A stretch of 64,000 nt of DNA from Gemmata palustris (GTDB lineage Bacteria; Planctomycetota; Planctomycetia; Gemmatales; Gemmataceae): the NCBI RefSeq assembly GCF_017939745.1, contig NZ_JAGKQQ010000001.1, positions 806,001 through 870,000 on the forward strand. The letters are read 5' to 3'. The notes beneath the pieces were generated by a model. It saw nothing but the letters and a program-made list of their open reading frames with translations. It was not told where the DNA came from and made no database searches. The first letter of the stretch is position 1. Each line of letters begins with the position of its first letter. The position numbers were made by a program, and so were the translations under genes. Shown here one piece after another: positions 28,624 to 37,389 of this stretch.

Positions 28624-30210
28624 ATGCCTGTGCCGACCGACCCGAACCGCGTCATCATCTTCGACACCACGCTGCGCGACGGGGAGCAGAGCCCCGGGTG
28701 CAGCATGAACCTTCCCGAGAAGCTCGAGATGGCCCGCGCGCTCGCGGACCTCGGCGTGGACGTGATCGAGGCCGGGTTCCCGATCGCGTCGCCCGGCGAC
28801 TTCGAGAGCGTACAAGCCATCGCGCGGCAAATCCACGGTCCGATCATCGCGGGGCTGGCGCGGTGTAACCCGGCCGACATCGACCGCGCCGCCGACGCGG
28901 TAAAAGACGCCCCGAAGCCGCGCATCCACGTGTTCCTCGCGACCAGTGCGATTCACCGGGAGTTCAAGCTCCGCATGACCTCGGAAGAGGTCGCGAAGCG
29001 CGCCGTCGAGGGCGTGAAGCGCGCCCGCGACCGGTGCGCGGACGTGGAGTTCTCGCCCGAGGACGCCGCGCGCACCGAACTCGACTTCCTGGCCGAAGTG
29101 GTCGAGCGCGCGATCGAGGCCGGCGCGACCACGCTCAACATCCCCGACACGGTCGGCTACGCGGTCCCCACGCACTACGCCGCCATCATCCGGCACCTGA
29201 AGCAGCACGTGCGCGGGATCGACAAGTGCGTGCTCTCGGTCCACTGCCACAACGACCTGGGCCTCGCGGTCGCGAACAGCCTCGCGGCGCTGGGCGAGGG
29301 CGCGCGGCAAGTGGAATGCACCGTCAACGGCATCGGCGAGCGGGCCGGCAACACCTCGCTCGAAGAAGTGGTGATGGCGCTGCACACGCGCTCCGACTTC
29401 TACAAGCTCACGACCGGGATCAACACCCGGCACCTGTACCCCGTGAGCCGGAAACTGGCGCACGTCACCGGCCAACAGGTCCAGCGGAACAAGGCCATCG
29501 TCGGCCAGAACGCCTTCGCACACGAAGCCGGTATTCACCAGGACGGGATGCTGAAGGAGCGCAGCACTTACGAGATCATGAAGCCCGAAGACGTGGGCAT
29601 TCCGCAGACGGAACTGGTGCTGGGCAAGCACAGCGGGCGGCACGCCCTCAAACAGCGGGTCACCGATCTCGGGTACCGGCTCACCGATGAACAACTGAAC
29701 CGCGTGTTCGAGGAGTTCAAGAAGCTCGCGGACAAGAAGAAAGAGATCTACGACGGCGACATTGAGGCGCTGGCGGAGAACCTGCTCCAAGCGGGCACGG
29801 GGAACCTGTGGACCCTCGTCGGCTTCACCAGCACCGCGGGAACCGGCTCTCAGACTTCCGCCGCGGTCACGCTGAAGCACCTTGATGGCACCGTGCGCCG
29901 CGACGCCGCCATCGGCAACGGCCCGATTGACGCGCTCATCAAGGCGATCAACCGCATCACCGGCGCGGTGGTGAAGGTGGTGGATTACCGCGTGCGGTCG
30001 GTGAGTCAGGACATGGACGCGCTGGGCGAGGTGAACATCGAGATCGAGCACGCCGGCAAGCGGTCGCGCGCCCGTGCGGTGAGCCTCGATGTGGTGGAAG
30101 CGAGCGCGCTGGCGTACCTCGAAGTGGTGAACCGCGTCGCGTCGCGCCTGCTCCGCGACCGCCTCAAGCCGACCGACGACGTGCCGACCGAAGTTGTCCC
30201 CGCGAGCTGA
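28624..30210 (+). CDS. leuA: 2-isopropylmalate synthase
   Basis: First committed enzyme of leucine synthesis; it condenses acetyl-CoA with 2-ketoisovalerate. It has 528 residues from ATG 28624. The HMGL-like catalytic barrel starts with [13 protein letters not shown]. It contains [16 protein letters not shown] (metal-binding HxH), [12 protein letters not shown], and [21 protein letters not shown]-terminal regulatory LeuA dimer domain is present from about residue 390 (sensitive to leucine in the family). A likely attenuator is upstream. No other leu gene is adjacent. Confidence 0.95.
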   Translation: MPVPTDPNRVIIFDTTLRDGEQSPGCSMNLPEKLEMARALADLGVDVIEAGFPIASPGDFESVQAIARQIHGPIIAGLARCNPADIDRAADAVKDAPKPRIHVFLATSAIHREFKLRMTSEEVAKRAVEGVKRARDRCADVEFSPEDAARTELDFLAEVVERAIEAGATTLNIPDTVGYAVPTHYAAIIRHLKQHVRGIDKCVLSVHCHNDLGLAVANSLAALGEGARQVECTVNGIGERAGNTSLEEVVMALHTRSDFYKLTTGINTRHLYPVSRKLAHVTGQQVQRNKAIVGQNAFAHEAGIHQDGMLKERSTYEIMKPEDVGIPQTELVLGKHSGRHALKQRVTDLGYRLTDEQLNRVFEEFKKLADKKKEIYDGDIEALAENLLQAGTGNLWTLVGFTSTAGTGSQTSAAVTLKHLDGTVRRDAAIGNGPIDALIKAINRITGAVVKVVDYRVRSVSQDMDALGEVNIEIEHAGKRSRARAVSLDVVEASALAYLEVVNRVASRLLRDRLKPTDDVPTEVVPAS

Positions 30211-30244
30211 GTTGTGGTATGACTGGCGCAAAGGAGGGCTCGCG

Positions 30245-30961
30245 GTGAGTACGAAACTCGCGGAACTCGAATTCGGGTCCGAGTCGATGGGCCAACTGCT
30301 GGTCAACTTGGGCGGGGTTTCCCCGGATCGCGTCCGGCTGTACCCCGCGCCGGGTACAGCAACTGTTGGCGACGTGGTCCGGTTACTCAACCTGTACAAA
30401 CGGAAGTTCGAGCTGATCGACGGCACCCTCGTGGAGAAAATCATGGGGGCGAAGGAGTCGTTCGTCGCCCTCGAACTCGTTTTCGCTCTGAAGATGTGGA
30501 ACGCGGAAAACGGCAACTTGGGCATGGTACTCGGCGCGGACGGGCCGGTTAAACTGATGGACAAGTTGGTCCGCATGCCGGACGTGTCGTTCACGAACTG
30601 GGACCGCGTTCCCGAGCGCCGCGTGCCCGACGAACCGGTTCCCGAACTCGCGCCCGATCTTGCCGCAGAGGTCATCAGCGAGGGCAATACGCGCGAGGAA
30701 ATGGACCGCAAGCTCAAGGAATACTTCCTCTCCGAAGTCGCGCTGGTGTGGTTCATTGATCCGCGAAAGCGCACGGTGCGGGTCTACACATCACCCGACG
30801 ACGTGACCGAATTGAGCGAAACGGACGCGCTCGATGGGGGTGACGTGCTGCCGGGGTTCGAGGTCGGGGTGGGGCAATTGTTCGAGCAACTCCGGCCCGC
30901 ACCCAAGCCCACCAAGCCGCCGAAATCCGGTGGCACGAAGAAGCCCAAGAAGCGGAAGTGA
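30245..30961 (+). CDS. Uma2-family endonuclease-like protein
   Basis: Protein of 238 residues of the Uma2 family, which has a PD-(D/E)xK-type restriction-nuclease fold. GTG 30245 is chosen because AAAGGAGGG lies 8 nt before it; the upstream open frame overlaps leuA. Typical blocks are LLNLYKRKFELIDGTLVEK, MPDVSFTNWDR, and LAPDLAAEVISEGNTREEMD, followed by VWFIDPRKRTVRVY. The C-terminus is Lys/Pro-rich (KPPKSGGTKKPKKRK). Planctomycetes often carry many copies; none has a firm cellular role that I know of. Confidence 0.85.
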   Translation: MSTKLAELEFGSESMGQLLVNLGGVSPDRVRLYPAPGTATVGDVVRLLNLYKRKFELIDGTLVEKIMGAKESFVALELVFALKMWNAENGNLGMVLGADGPVKLMDKLVRMPDVSFTNWDRVPERRVPDEPVPELAPDLAAEVISEGNTREEMDRKLKEYFLSEVALVWFIDPRKRTVRVYTSPDDVTELSETDALDGGDVLPGFEVGVGQLFEQLRPAPKPTKPPKSGGTKKPKKRK

Positions 30962-30963
30962 CC

Positions 30964-31398
30964 ATGCCGCGCCGCGCGCCCAAGTGGATGTACTTCGTGT
31001 TGATCCTCGCGGGGGTGTACAACCTCGCGTGGGGCGCGTGGGCGGTGCTGTTTCCGACACTGTCGTTCGCCAACTCGGGGATGCGAGACCCGGACAAGCC
31101 GCTCTACTACCCACAACTGTGGCAGTGCATCGGGATGATCGTCGGTGTTTATGGCGTCGCGTACATTCTTGCCGCCCGTGACCCGGCGCGCCACTGGCCC
31201 GTAATTCTCGTCGGTTTGTTGGGCAAACTCTTCGGACCGGTGGGATTGGCGTTCGGTGTCGCCACCGGACAGGCGCGACCGGAGGGGTTGATAACCTGCC
31301 TCACGAACGACTTGATCTGGTGGGTTCCGTTCGTGCTCATTTTGTGGTACGCATATCGCGAATCGCACGTCAGTGAAGCAACTCACCCAAGTCCGTGA
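30964..31398 (+). CDS. Small four-helix membrane protein
   Basis: Unrecognised protein of 144 residues with four hydrophobic segments (YFVLILAGVYNLAWGAWAVLF; CIGMIVGVYGVAYILAA; ILVGLLGKLFGPVGLAFGVA; WWVPFVLILWYAY). It starts 2 nt after the Uma2 stop. Its last 29 nt overlap the end of the convergent HAD gene. It has no catalytic motif. Confidence 0.7.
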   Translation: MPRRAPKWMYFVLILAGVYNLAWGAWAVLFPTLSFANSGMRDPDKPLYYPQLWQCIGMIVGVYGVAYILAARDPARHWPVILVGLLGKLFGPVGLAFGVATGQARPEGLITCLTNDLIWWVPFVLILWYAYRESHVSEATHPSP

Positions 31399-32062
31399 TG
31401 CGGTGCGGGATGTGGGCGTGGTCCGCACGCGGGTCGAGGAGCACCGCGTGCATCCCGGCGGCGGTCGCGCCGGTGTAGTCGTTCTCCAAATCGTCGCCCA
31501 CAAACAGCACTTCGTTCAGCGCGCAGTTCGCGACGCGCGTAACTTCCCGGAAGAACCCTCCGCCCGGTTTTCGCACACCCACCGCGGCACTGATGACCAC
31601 ATGATCGAGCCGCGCGGCGAGTTCTGGGAAGCCGCCCAACACGGGCCACAGTCGGGCGTCGTAGTTGGAACCCATTCCCAGCATCAGGCCGCGTGACTGA
31701 AGCGCCGTGAGCACTTCTGCGGCATCGGGCGCGACGCGCCACGCGGCCGGCAGTGCGAAGTGGTCGAAGAGGTCGCGGTAGCACGCTTCCGGGTCGGAAA
31801 CTCCGGTCAGTGTTTGCGTCACGATACGGTGCCAGCGCTCGCGCTCGCGGGCTTCGCTCGTGGCCCACGATGTTGCGACGTCCGCGGCTTCTTCGACGCG
31901 GTACGCGGCAACGAAGCGGCTCCGCACTTCGCCGGGAGCGAGTTGGAGGCCGTAGCGCCGGGCAGTGTCGGCATAGACCGCCGGGGCCGACGGCTCGGGG
32001 AAGAGCAGGGTGCCGACCGCGTCGAAAAAGATGGCGCGTGCGTGAACGGGAATGATCGGCAC
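31370..32062 (-). CDS. HAD-superfamily hydrolase
   Basis: Phosphatase-type HAD protein of 230 residues. Motif I is FFDAVGTLLF, with the nucleophile Asp and a Val in place of the usual second-position residue. A helical cap is at about residues 20-110. Motif II lies near LGMGSNYD, motif III has the Lys in VGVRKPGGGFF, and motif IV is FVGDDLENDYTGA. The family acts on small phosphate esters; the substrate is unknown. It is the last gene of a long minus-strand run and starts 1 nt after the previous stop. Confidence 0.85.
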   Translation of the reverse strand: MPIIPVHARAIFFDAVGTLLFPEPSAPAVYADTARRYGLQLAPGEVRSRFVAAYRVEEAADVATSWATSEARERERWHRIVTQTLTGVSDPEACYRDLFDHFALPAAWRVAPDAAEVLTALQSRGLMLGMGSNYDARLWPVLGGFPELAARLDHVVISAAVGVRKPGGGFFREVTRVANCALNEVLFVGDDLENDYTGATAAGMHAVLLDPRADHAHIPHRITDLGELLH

Positions 32063-32063
32063 G

Positions 32064-32405
32064 TTAATCCGCCATCCCGTTCGCGGCCGCAGCCGCTGCG
32101 CGGCTCTTCGGTCCCGGCACCACTGTCTTCACCGGGGTGGGCGCGACCGATCGCGTTGCCATGCGACTCGCCTTGCGCGTGTGTGGTTGCGCCGGGTCCG
32201 CGAGCGACCGTGCCGCCTGCGCCGCGACCGCGACTTTCAGCAGGTGCAACCCGCCGCGGAAAATGATGAACGCGATGAACGCGGACGGCCCGGCCTCGAA
32301 GATGCGCCGGTTCGTGAGCAGGGTATAGGTGTTCCAGAACTGCCACAGTCCGACCGCGATCAGCCCCCACCCGGCCAGTTCGCGGCTCCAGTATGCGAAT
32401 CTCAT
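32064..32405 (-). CDS. Small membrane protein of the DUF58 operon
   Basis: Protein of 113 residues, with two hydrophobic segments (GWGLIAVGLWQFW and AFIAFIIFRGGLHLLKVAV) and a basic, Ala/Pro-rich tail. I do not recognise it. Short gaps (18 nt upstream, 1 nt downstream) place it in one transcript with its neighbours. Confidence 0.6.
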   Translation of the reverse strand: MRFAYWSRELAGWGLIAVGLWQFWNTYTLLTNRRIFEAGPSAFIAFIIFRGGLHLLKVAVAAQAARSLADPAQPHTRKASRMATRSVAPTPVKTVVPGPKSRAAAAAANGMAD

Positions 32406-32423
32406 GACGAACCCTTTTGGTAC

Positions 32424-33350
32424 TCAGTTTCGCCGCTTCGTGCTCTTGGGTGCGTTCGCCCGTTTCGCTTGCGCCTCGGGCCGCTTCGCTTCTTCTCCGG
32501 CGCGCTGGCGGCCCCAGATGCGCCACTTCTCCACGCGGACGCGCTCGCGGTGCGACTCCGCCCAACTCGTGTCGGTCAGCACCATCGCGCCCTCGGCCGG
32601 ATTCATGACCCGGAGCCGCCAGTAGCCGAACACGAGGCGCAAGAGGAGCGCCCCGAAGAACAGCACGCCGATCAGGATGAAGAACCGGTTCTGGCCGGGC
32701 CGAAATTCACCGGGTGCCAGTGCGCGCCGGTACGAGGTCATGGAGGTCTTGTCGGCCCAGCGGAGCGGGAAATCCTCCAGTGGCGCGAATTCGAGTGAGT
32801 TCACCAGCCACCACACCATCTGGCCGACGATCACGATGCCGGCCGCGATCCCAATGAGCCACGCGATTTCGTCGGAGCGGATGTGACTCGGCGGGCGGCG
32901 CGTGGGCACGTCGCCCTTGCGCCGCAGCACGTTCTCGAACGGCACGATCTGGTGGACGAACCCGAAGACGCGGTACTGCGCGCGGAGGTACACGAGAACC
33001 GCCATCACGAGTACCGCGTCCGTTACGCGGAAGTGGGTTTCGCGGATCTCGAACGGGTTCTCGGTGCCGGGGTCCGGGATGCCGAACGGGAACACCAGAA
33101 AGTACCCGATGACGAGCAGCAGGAACGGGGGCACTGCGGTCCACCGGAGCGCCAGTGCCGCGCACCCGAAGATCGCGACGAGCGCGCCGCCTAAGTCGCT
33201 CCCGTTCATGAACATGACCACGAAGATCACGGCCAGTGCGCCGAGTGTGGTGAACGTGTACGCGCGCACGGCCCGGTCGCGGAACAGGAGGTCGAGCACC
33301 TGCCGCTGCGTCGGGTCGGCCGCATTTTGGATCTCGTTGGGGCGGCTCAT
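32424..33350 (-). CDS. Membrane protein, partner of DUF58 gene
   Basis: Protein of 308 residues with about five to six hydrophobic segments (for example TTLGALAVIFVVMFMNGSDL, PFLLLVIGYFLVFPFG and FFILIGVLFFGALLLRLVFG). The C-terminus is basic (RQRAGEEAKRPEAQAKRANA). It overlaps the DUF58 gene by 4 nt, which indicates translational coupling. I do not recognise the family. It probably works with the MoxR/DUF58 module at the membrane. Confidence 0.65.
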   Translation of the reverse strand: MSRPNEIQNAADPTQRQVLDLLFRDRAVRAYTFTTLGALAVIFVVMFMNGSDLGGALVAIFGCAALALRWTAVPPFLLLVIGYFLVFPFGIPDPGTENPFEIRETHFRVTDAVLVMAVLVYLRAQYRVFGFVHQIVPFENVLRRKGDVPTRRPPSHIRSDEIAWLIGIAAGIVIVGQMVWWLVNSLEFAPLEDFPLRWADKTSMTSYRRALAPGEFRPGQNRFFILIGVLFFGALLLRLVFGYWRLRVMNPAEGAMVLTDTSWAESHRERVRVEKWRIWGRQRAGEEAKRPEAQAKRANAPKSTKRRN

Positions 33351-35416
33351 CGGCGGCTCCTCATCCCGCGGAGTCGGTCGAGGCGGTCGAGCACGAGGCG
33401 CACCGCGTCGCCGTCGTTCACGCGCATGACCGTGGCGCCGACGCCGCCGAGGGCGCGCCGCATTTTGCGGAACGTTTCGTGGTACTGCCGCGTGAGATTG
33501 TCCTGCACGATCTTCGTGATCTTCTTTTGCCGCGCCGCGTGGTCGAAGTCGTCCGGGCGGCGCTTCTTTTTCTTCTTGTCCGGGGCCGCGGCCACCGGCC
33601 CGGGAACGTCATCGGGTGAGGGCACGTCCGCGGGCCAGGGAACGATCACCATGACGTGGTGCCGGCGCGCGCGGGCCACGCGGCACGCCTTCACGAGCGG
33701 TTCCAGCTCGGGGCCGAGTTCCGCGATGTCAGCGAGCAGCACGTAGAGCTCGTTGTCGCGGGCGCGGCTCACCGCGCGGACGATCGCGCCCGCGAGTACC
33801 TCGGCCTTCTCCGCGCACCGGAACCGGTACCGGCCCTGTTCGTCGTACAGCGGGATCGGGCAGCGCAGTTGGTGGTGCTGGAGGAACTGTGCCACGCGCT
33901 CGGCATAAACTTCGTCGTCGTGAACGTAGCGCTCGATGGCGTCCGGGCCGGTGCCGTCCTGGAGCGAAAATAGCGCGGCCAGGCGCTTCCGCCGCGTGAG
34001 TTCGCCCGCGCTCGGCCCGAACCACCCGCGGACCCCGTGGATGAGCCAGAACAACCCGGCGATGACCGAGGGGAGGATCAGCAAGTTGATCCAGATGAAG
34101 AGCGTGAGCGCGATGCGAACGGCCCACTGCATCCCGCGGGTGCGCTGCACCGCGAACTCGAACGTGCCGCTCATCCAGCTCGCGTAAACCTTCTGGAGCC
34201 ACCCCGGGAGCGGGGCGCTGCCGGGGCTGAACATCCCGCCGAGCCGGTACGCCAGCAAACACGGTGGCGCGACCACGAAAAACAGGACGATCCAGCCCCA
34301 CCATTTGTCGAGCAGCGGGATCCACAATCGGCCCAGCGGCATCGAGTTCGCCGATTTCGCCATCAGTTCCGGGTACAGTTCGTGCGCGAGCGGGTACGCG
34401 CGGCGCGTGAGGTGCTCGGCCGGCACGCCCTTCGTTCCGGGTTGCAGCGCGGACACTTCCGCCAACCGGCGCAACACGTTAATCATGTGCGTCTGCGTGC
34501 GGGCCGGTGCGATCGGTTGTGCCGTCTGGTCGTCGAAGGTGGTGAGCCCCACGAGGTCGCGGTTCGCCGTGGACGCTTGCGCCACGACGGCCGCGACCCC
34601 GGCCATGCGCGTGAGCAGCGTGTTGCCCGGCGGCCCCAGGCGCACGCCCTCGCTGGTGTCGAGGAACAGCACGCACCGCACGGGCACGTCGCTCTCGTAC
34701 TCCTTCGTGATGAGCTTGTCTTTGCGGGCCGACGCCTTCCACGCGATCATTTTCGGCGCGTCGCCGGGCCGGTAGTCCCGCAGGTCCAGTAGTTCGTCGC
34801 CCGAACCGGGCCGGCGCAAGCGGTGAATCCCGGGGGGCGGCAGCGTGTTGAACCGCTTATCGGCGCGCTGCTTGCCCTCCTCGTTCACCAGTGGGGGGAG
34901 CACGAGGAACTCGATCGCTTCACGCAGGAACACCCGGCGGTAGAAGAACCCCTGGAGGTCGGCGACCCGCACCTTCACGCCCTCGAACCGGAGCACGCCG
35001 GGCGCGGGGCACTTGAGCGTGTAGATCACGTCGGCCGGTTGGCCCGGCGCGATCGTGGCGTGGTCCCCGGTTTCGCCCTCAATGATGTCCGCGCCCGAGG
35101 GGAGCCGGTCCTCGACCACCGCGTAGTCTATGGTCGCGAACCCGTCGTGCCGGACGCGCACGCGCACCTCGAACGGCACGTTGGCCCACAACATGGGGGC
35201 GTCGCGCCCGCCCTGCATGACCCACCGGCGCACGCGCAACCGGGACACGGCCGCGTTCGACTTGAAATGGAACTGCACCCACTCCCACACGAACCACACG
35301 AACAGTGTGACCGCGAGAATGGCCGGCACCGCGGTGTAATTGGGGACGACGAACGCCCCGAACACCAGGATGAAGCTGACGATCAGGACGAACCACCAGC
35401 CCCGAGCGGTAAGCAT
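33347..35416 (-). CDS. DUF58 domain-containing membrane protein
   Basis: Protein of 689 residues. Two N-terminal hydrophobic segments precede the DUF58 core, with LLDLRDYRPGDAPKMIAWKA and the VWA-like VRCVLFLDTSEG. Two more membrane segments follow near residues 360-450. A C-terminal region has charged and KKKKKRR-type stretches. DUF58 proteins are usually coupled to a MoxR ATPase, whose gene is next upstream on the same strand (36118-37128). The proposed role is assembly or maturation of envelope complexes. The start at 35416 is an ATG without a strong ribosome site. Confidence 0.85.
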   Translation of the reverse strand: MLTARGWWFVLIVSFILVFGAFVVPNYTAVPAILAVTLFVWFVWEWVQFHFKSNAAVSRLRVRRWVMQGGRDAPMLWANVPFEVRVRVRHDGFATIDYAVVEDRLPSGADIIEGETGDHATIAPGQPADVIYTLKCPAPGVLRFEGVKVRVADLQGFFYRRVFLREAIEFLVLPPLVNEEGKQRADKRFNTLPPPGIHRLRRPGSGDELLDLRDYRPGDAPKMIAWKASARKDKLITKEYESDVPVRCVLFLDTSEGVRLGPPGNTLLTRMAGVAAVVAQASTANRDLVGLTTFDDQTAQPIAPARTQTHMINVLRRLAEVSALQPGTKGVPAEHLTRRAYPLAHELYPELMAKSANSMPLGRLWIPLLDKWWGWIVLFFVVAPPCLLAYRLGGMFSPGSAPLPGWLQKVYASWMSGTFEFAVQRTRGMQWAVRIALTLFIWINLLILPSVIAGLFWLIHGVRGWFGPSAGELTRRKRLAALFSLQDGTGPDAIERYVHDDEVYAERVAQFLQHHQLRCPIPLYDEQGRYRFRCAEKAEVLAGAIVRAVSRARDNELYVLLADIAELGPELEPLVKACRVARARRHHVMVIVPWPADVPSPDDVPGPVAAAPDKKKKKRRPDDFDHAARQKKITKIVQDNLTRQYHETFRKMRRALGGVGATVMRVNDGDAVRLVLDRLDRLRGMRSRR

Positions 35417-35458
35417 TCGTCATCGATCCTTTGTTGTGGGTCTGGTGGCCCCGGCCGG

Positions 35459-35655
35459 GCTAACAATTGCTAACATTTTCGGCTCTGCGGGGCGTACCCA
35501 CCGACGGAGAACCGGCGGGCGACGCGCAACTACTGATGGTCCAAGACTTTCGGCACAACTTCTGACCGTGCCGTGCTCCACGGGGCACTCAACGCGGCTA
35601 ACAAACGCTAACAATCCGCGATTGCCGGTCCTCATTCGACTCGATCCGGCTAACA
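35459..35655. promoter_or_regulatory. Paired GCTAACA repeats upstream of DUF58
   Basis: Five copies of GCTAACA lie at 35459, 35469, 35597, 35607 and 35649. Two are in pairs spaced exactly 10 bp, one helical turn. Such phased pairs resemble binding sites for a dimeric regulator. A near match, GCTAACT, occurs at 37211 upstream of the MoxR gene. Confidence 0.35.
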
Positions 35656-35716
35656 TTCGACCCCAAATTAGCTCTCAACACTGCTCTTCTGAAACGATGG
35701 ATTCGAGTTTGATTTC

Positions 35717-35771
35717 GTGGTACAGGCCTCTGGCCTGTGTAGTGCTTTCACAGGCCAGAGGCCTGTACCAC
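35717..35771. repeat. Palindrome with 23-bp arms
   Basis: Perfect 23-bp inverted arms (35717-35739 and 35749-35771), core ACAGGCCTCTGGCCTGTG, separated by 9 nt. It lies in the 700-nt gap between MoxR and DUF58 genes. No coding region is supported in that gap. Confidence 0.8.
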
Positions 35772-35971
35772 TAACAGGAGAGCACGCGCCTTCAACAACC
35801 CCTCTCGTACCTTTGCGGGTGATGTCCGCCAATAAGTTGCCGTAAATCGATTGTATACTAGTGTTCGCAATGCCAAGAGGCAGTTTCGTGCCCCACTACC
35901 ATAAACACACTGACTTAGATGCGGTGACAATATTTCGAGCGATATTAACCCGTTTTCGGGCTCATTTTAGT

Positions 35972-36024
35972 GAGCCGTAACCGCAAGGGCGGGAGGCGCT
36001 TCCGCTCCCTTGCGGTCGCGGCTC
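35972..36024. repeat. Palindrome with 18-bp arms
   Basis: Arms GAGCCGTAACCGCAAGGG (35972-35989) and its near-complement (36007-36024) match in 16 of 18 positions. The loop is GC-rich. It could also act as the terminator of the minus-strand MoxR gene, which ends at 36118. Confidence 0.7.
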
Positions 36025-36117
36025 GTCCGACCTAACCGGGGCGATCATGAAACGACACTTACTCGTTGAGACACCTGGGACATCGGCCGACGTGTGCTCG
36101 CGCGAGTAAACGTCACG

Positions 36118-37128
36118 CTAGACCGTTTCCAAAACGGGAACGGCGTCCAGGATCTCGCGGACGATTTCGGCCACGTGCTTGCCCTCGATTTCGGCCTCCG
36201 GGCGCAGGATGAGCCGGTGGCCCAGGACGCCGAACGCGACCGCTTGCACGTCTTCGTGCGTGAAGAAGTGGCGCCCCTCCAGTACCGCCCGCGCGCGGGC
36301 GCAGCGGAGCAAGTTGAGCGCGGCACGCGGGCTCGCCCCGAGCGCCACGTCCGGGTGCTTGCGGCTCTCCTCGGCGAGTTGCACGATGTACTCGTAGAGC
36401 GATTCCGCGCCGTACACACCGGGCAGCTTCCGCTGGAGGCCGATAATCATTTCCGGCGTGAACATCGGCTGCACTTCGACGATCGGTTTGCTGTAGAGCT
36501 TCAGCAACCCCACCTCGTGTTTGAAGCCCGGGTACCCCATCTCGACGCGGAGCAGGAACCGGTCGAGTTGCGCTTCCGGCAACCGGTACACGCCCTCTTG
36601 TTCGATGGGGTTCTGCGTCGCCAGAACGAGGAAGGGCAGGGCGAGCGGCAGCGAAACGCCGTCGACCGTGACCTGGTACTCCTGCATCGCTTCGAGGAGC
36701 GCGGATTGCGTTTTCGCGGGGGCGCGGTTGATCTCGTCGGCGAGGAGCACTTGCGTGAAGATCGGCCCCTTGCGGAGCACGAAGTCGTTCTTGTTGCGGT
36801 CGAAGATGGACGTCCCGGTGACGTCCGAGGGGAGCAGGTCCGGTGTGAACTGCACGCGCTGGTACTGGCACCCCAGGAGCCGGGAGAAGACTTTGGAGAG
36901 CGTCGTTTTCGCGACGCCCGGGACCCCTTCGAGCAGCACGTGGCCGCCCGCGAGCAGGGCGATGAGCAACTGCCGCGTCACGTCCTCGGCCCCGACCACC
37001 ACGCGGGCGACCTCGGCCGTAACCTTGTGGCTGAGTTGCTTCGCTTCCTGGGCCAGTTCGTGGGCCGCGGCGCGCGGGTCGGTCGGCGGGGCCAGGGTGC
37101 CGGGGTTCGATGTCGAGGCCAAACTCAT
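36118..37128 (-). CDS. MoxR-family AAA+ ATPase
   Basis: ATPase of 336 residues. Walker A is LLEGVPGVAKTTLS, Walker B VLLADEINRAPAKTQ, and sensor 1 LATQNPIEQEG, then LPEAQLDRFLL. The lid domain follows from about residue 230. MoxR proteins act as chaperones that mature enzyme or envelope complexes, generally with DUF58 or VWA partners. It is the centre of a minus-strand cluster with DUF4350-like and DUF4129 genes upstream and DUF58 downstream. Confidence 0.93.
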   Translation of the reverse strand: MSLASTSNPGTLAPPTDPRAAAHELAQEAKQLSHKVTAEVARVVVGAEDVTRQLLIALLAGGHVLLEGVPGVAKTTLSKVFSRLLGCQYQRVQFTPDLLPSDVTGTSIFDRNKNDFVLRKGPIFTQVLLADEINRAPAKTQSALLEAMQEYQVTVDGVSLPLALPFLVLATQNPIEQEGVYRLPEAQLDRFLLRVEMGYPGFKHEVGLLKLYSKPIVEVQPMFTPEMIIGLQRKLPGVYGAESLYEYIVQLAEESRKHPDVALGASPRAALNLLRCARARAVLEGRHFFTHEDVQAVAFGVLGHRLILRPEAEIEGKHVAEIVREILDAVPVLETV

Positions 37129-37389
37129 GCCGTACTCCCGTCGGTGTCGATCACGAATCGCAGTCTACAGTCTCTCACCCGCAAAGGGCGCGGGGCGCTC
37201 ACTCACATTCGCTAACTTTCTGGCTTTCGGGGACGATTAGCCGGGTGGGAACTGCACCAACTGCTGGTGTTTCGGGCTCGTGGATGATGTTTTGCATGTC
37301 GTCGATCCGCGCCAACCGTCAACGGTGCGGCTCCATAGGAAAGCCGAACCGCGGCCGACGAGCAAAAGTCCGCACCCGGGGACTCCGTA

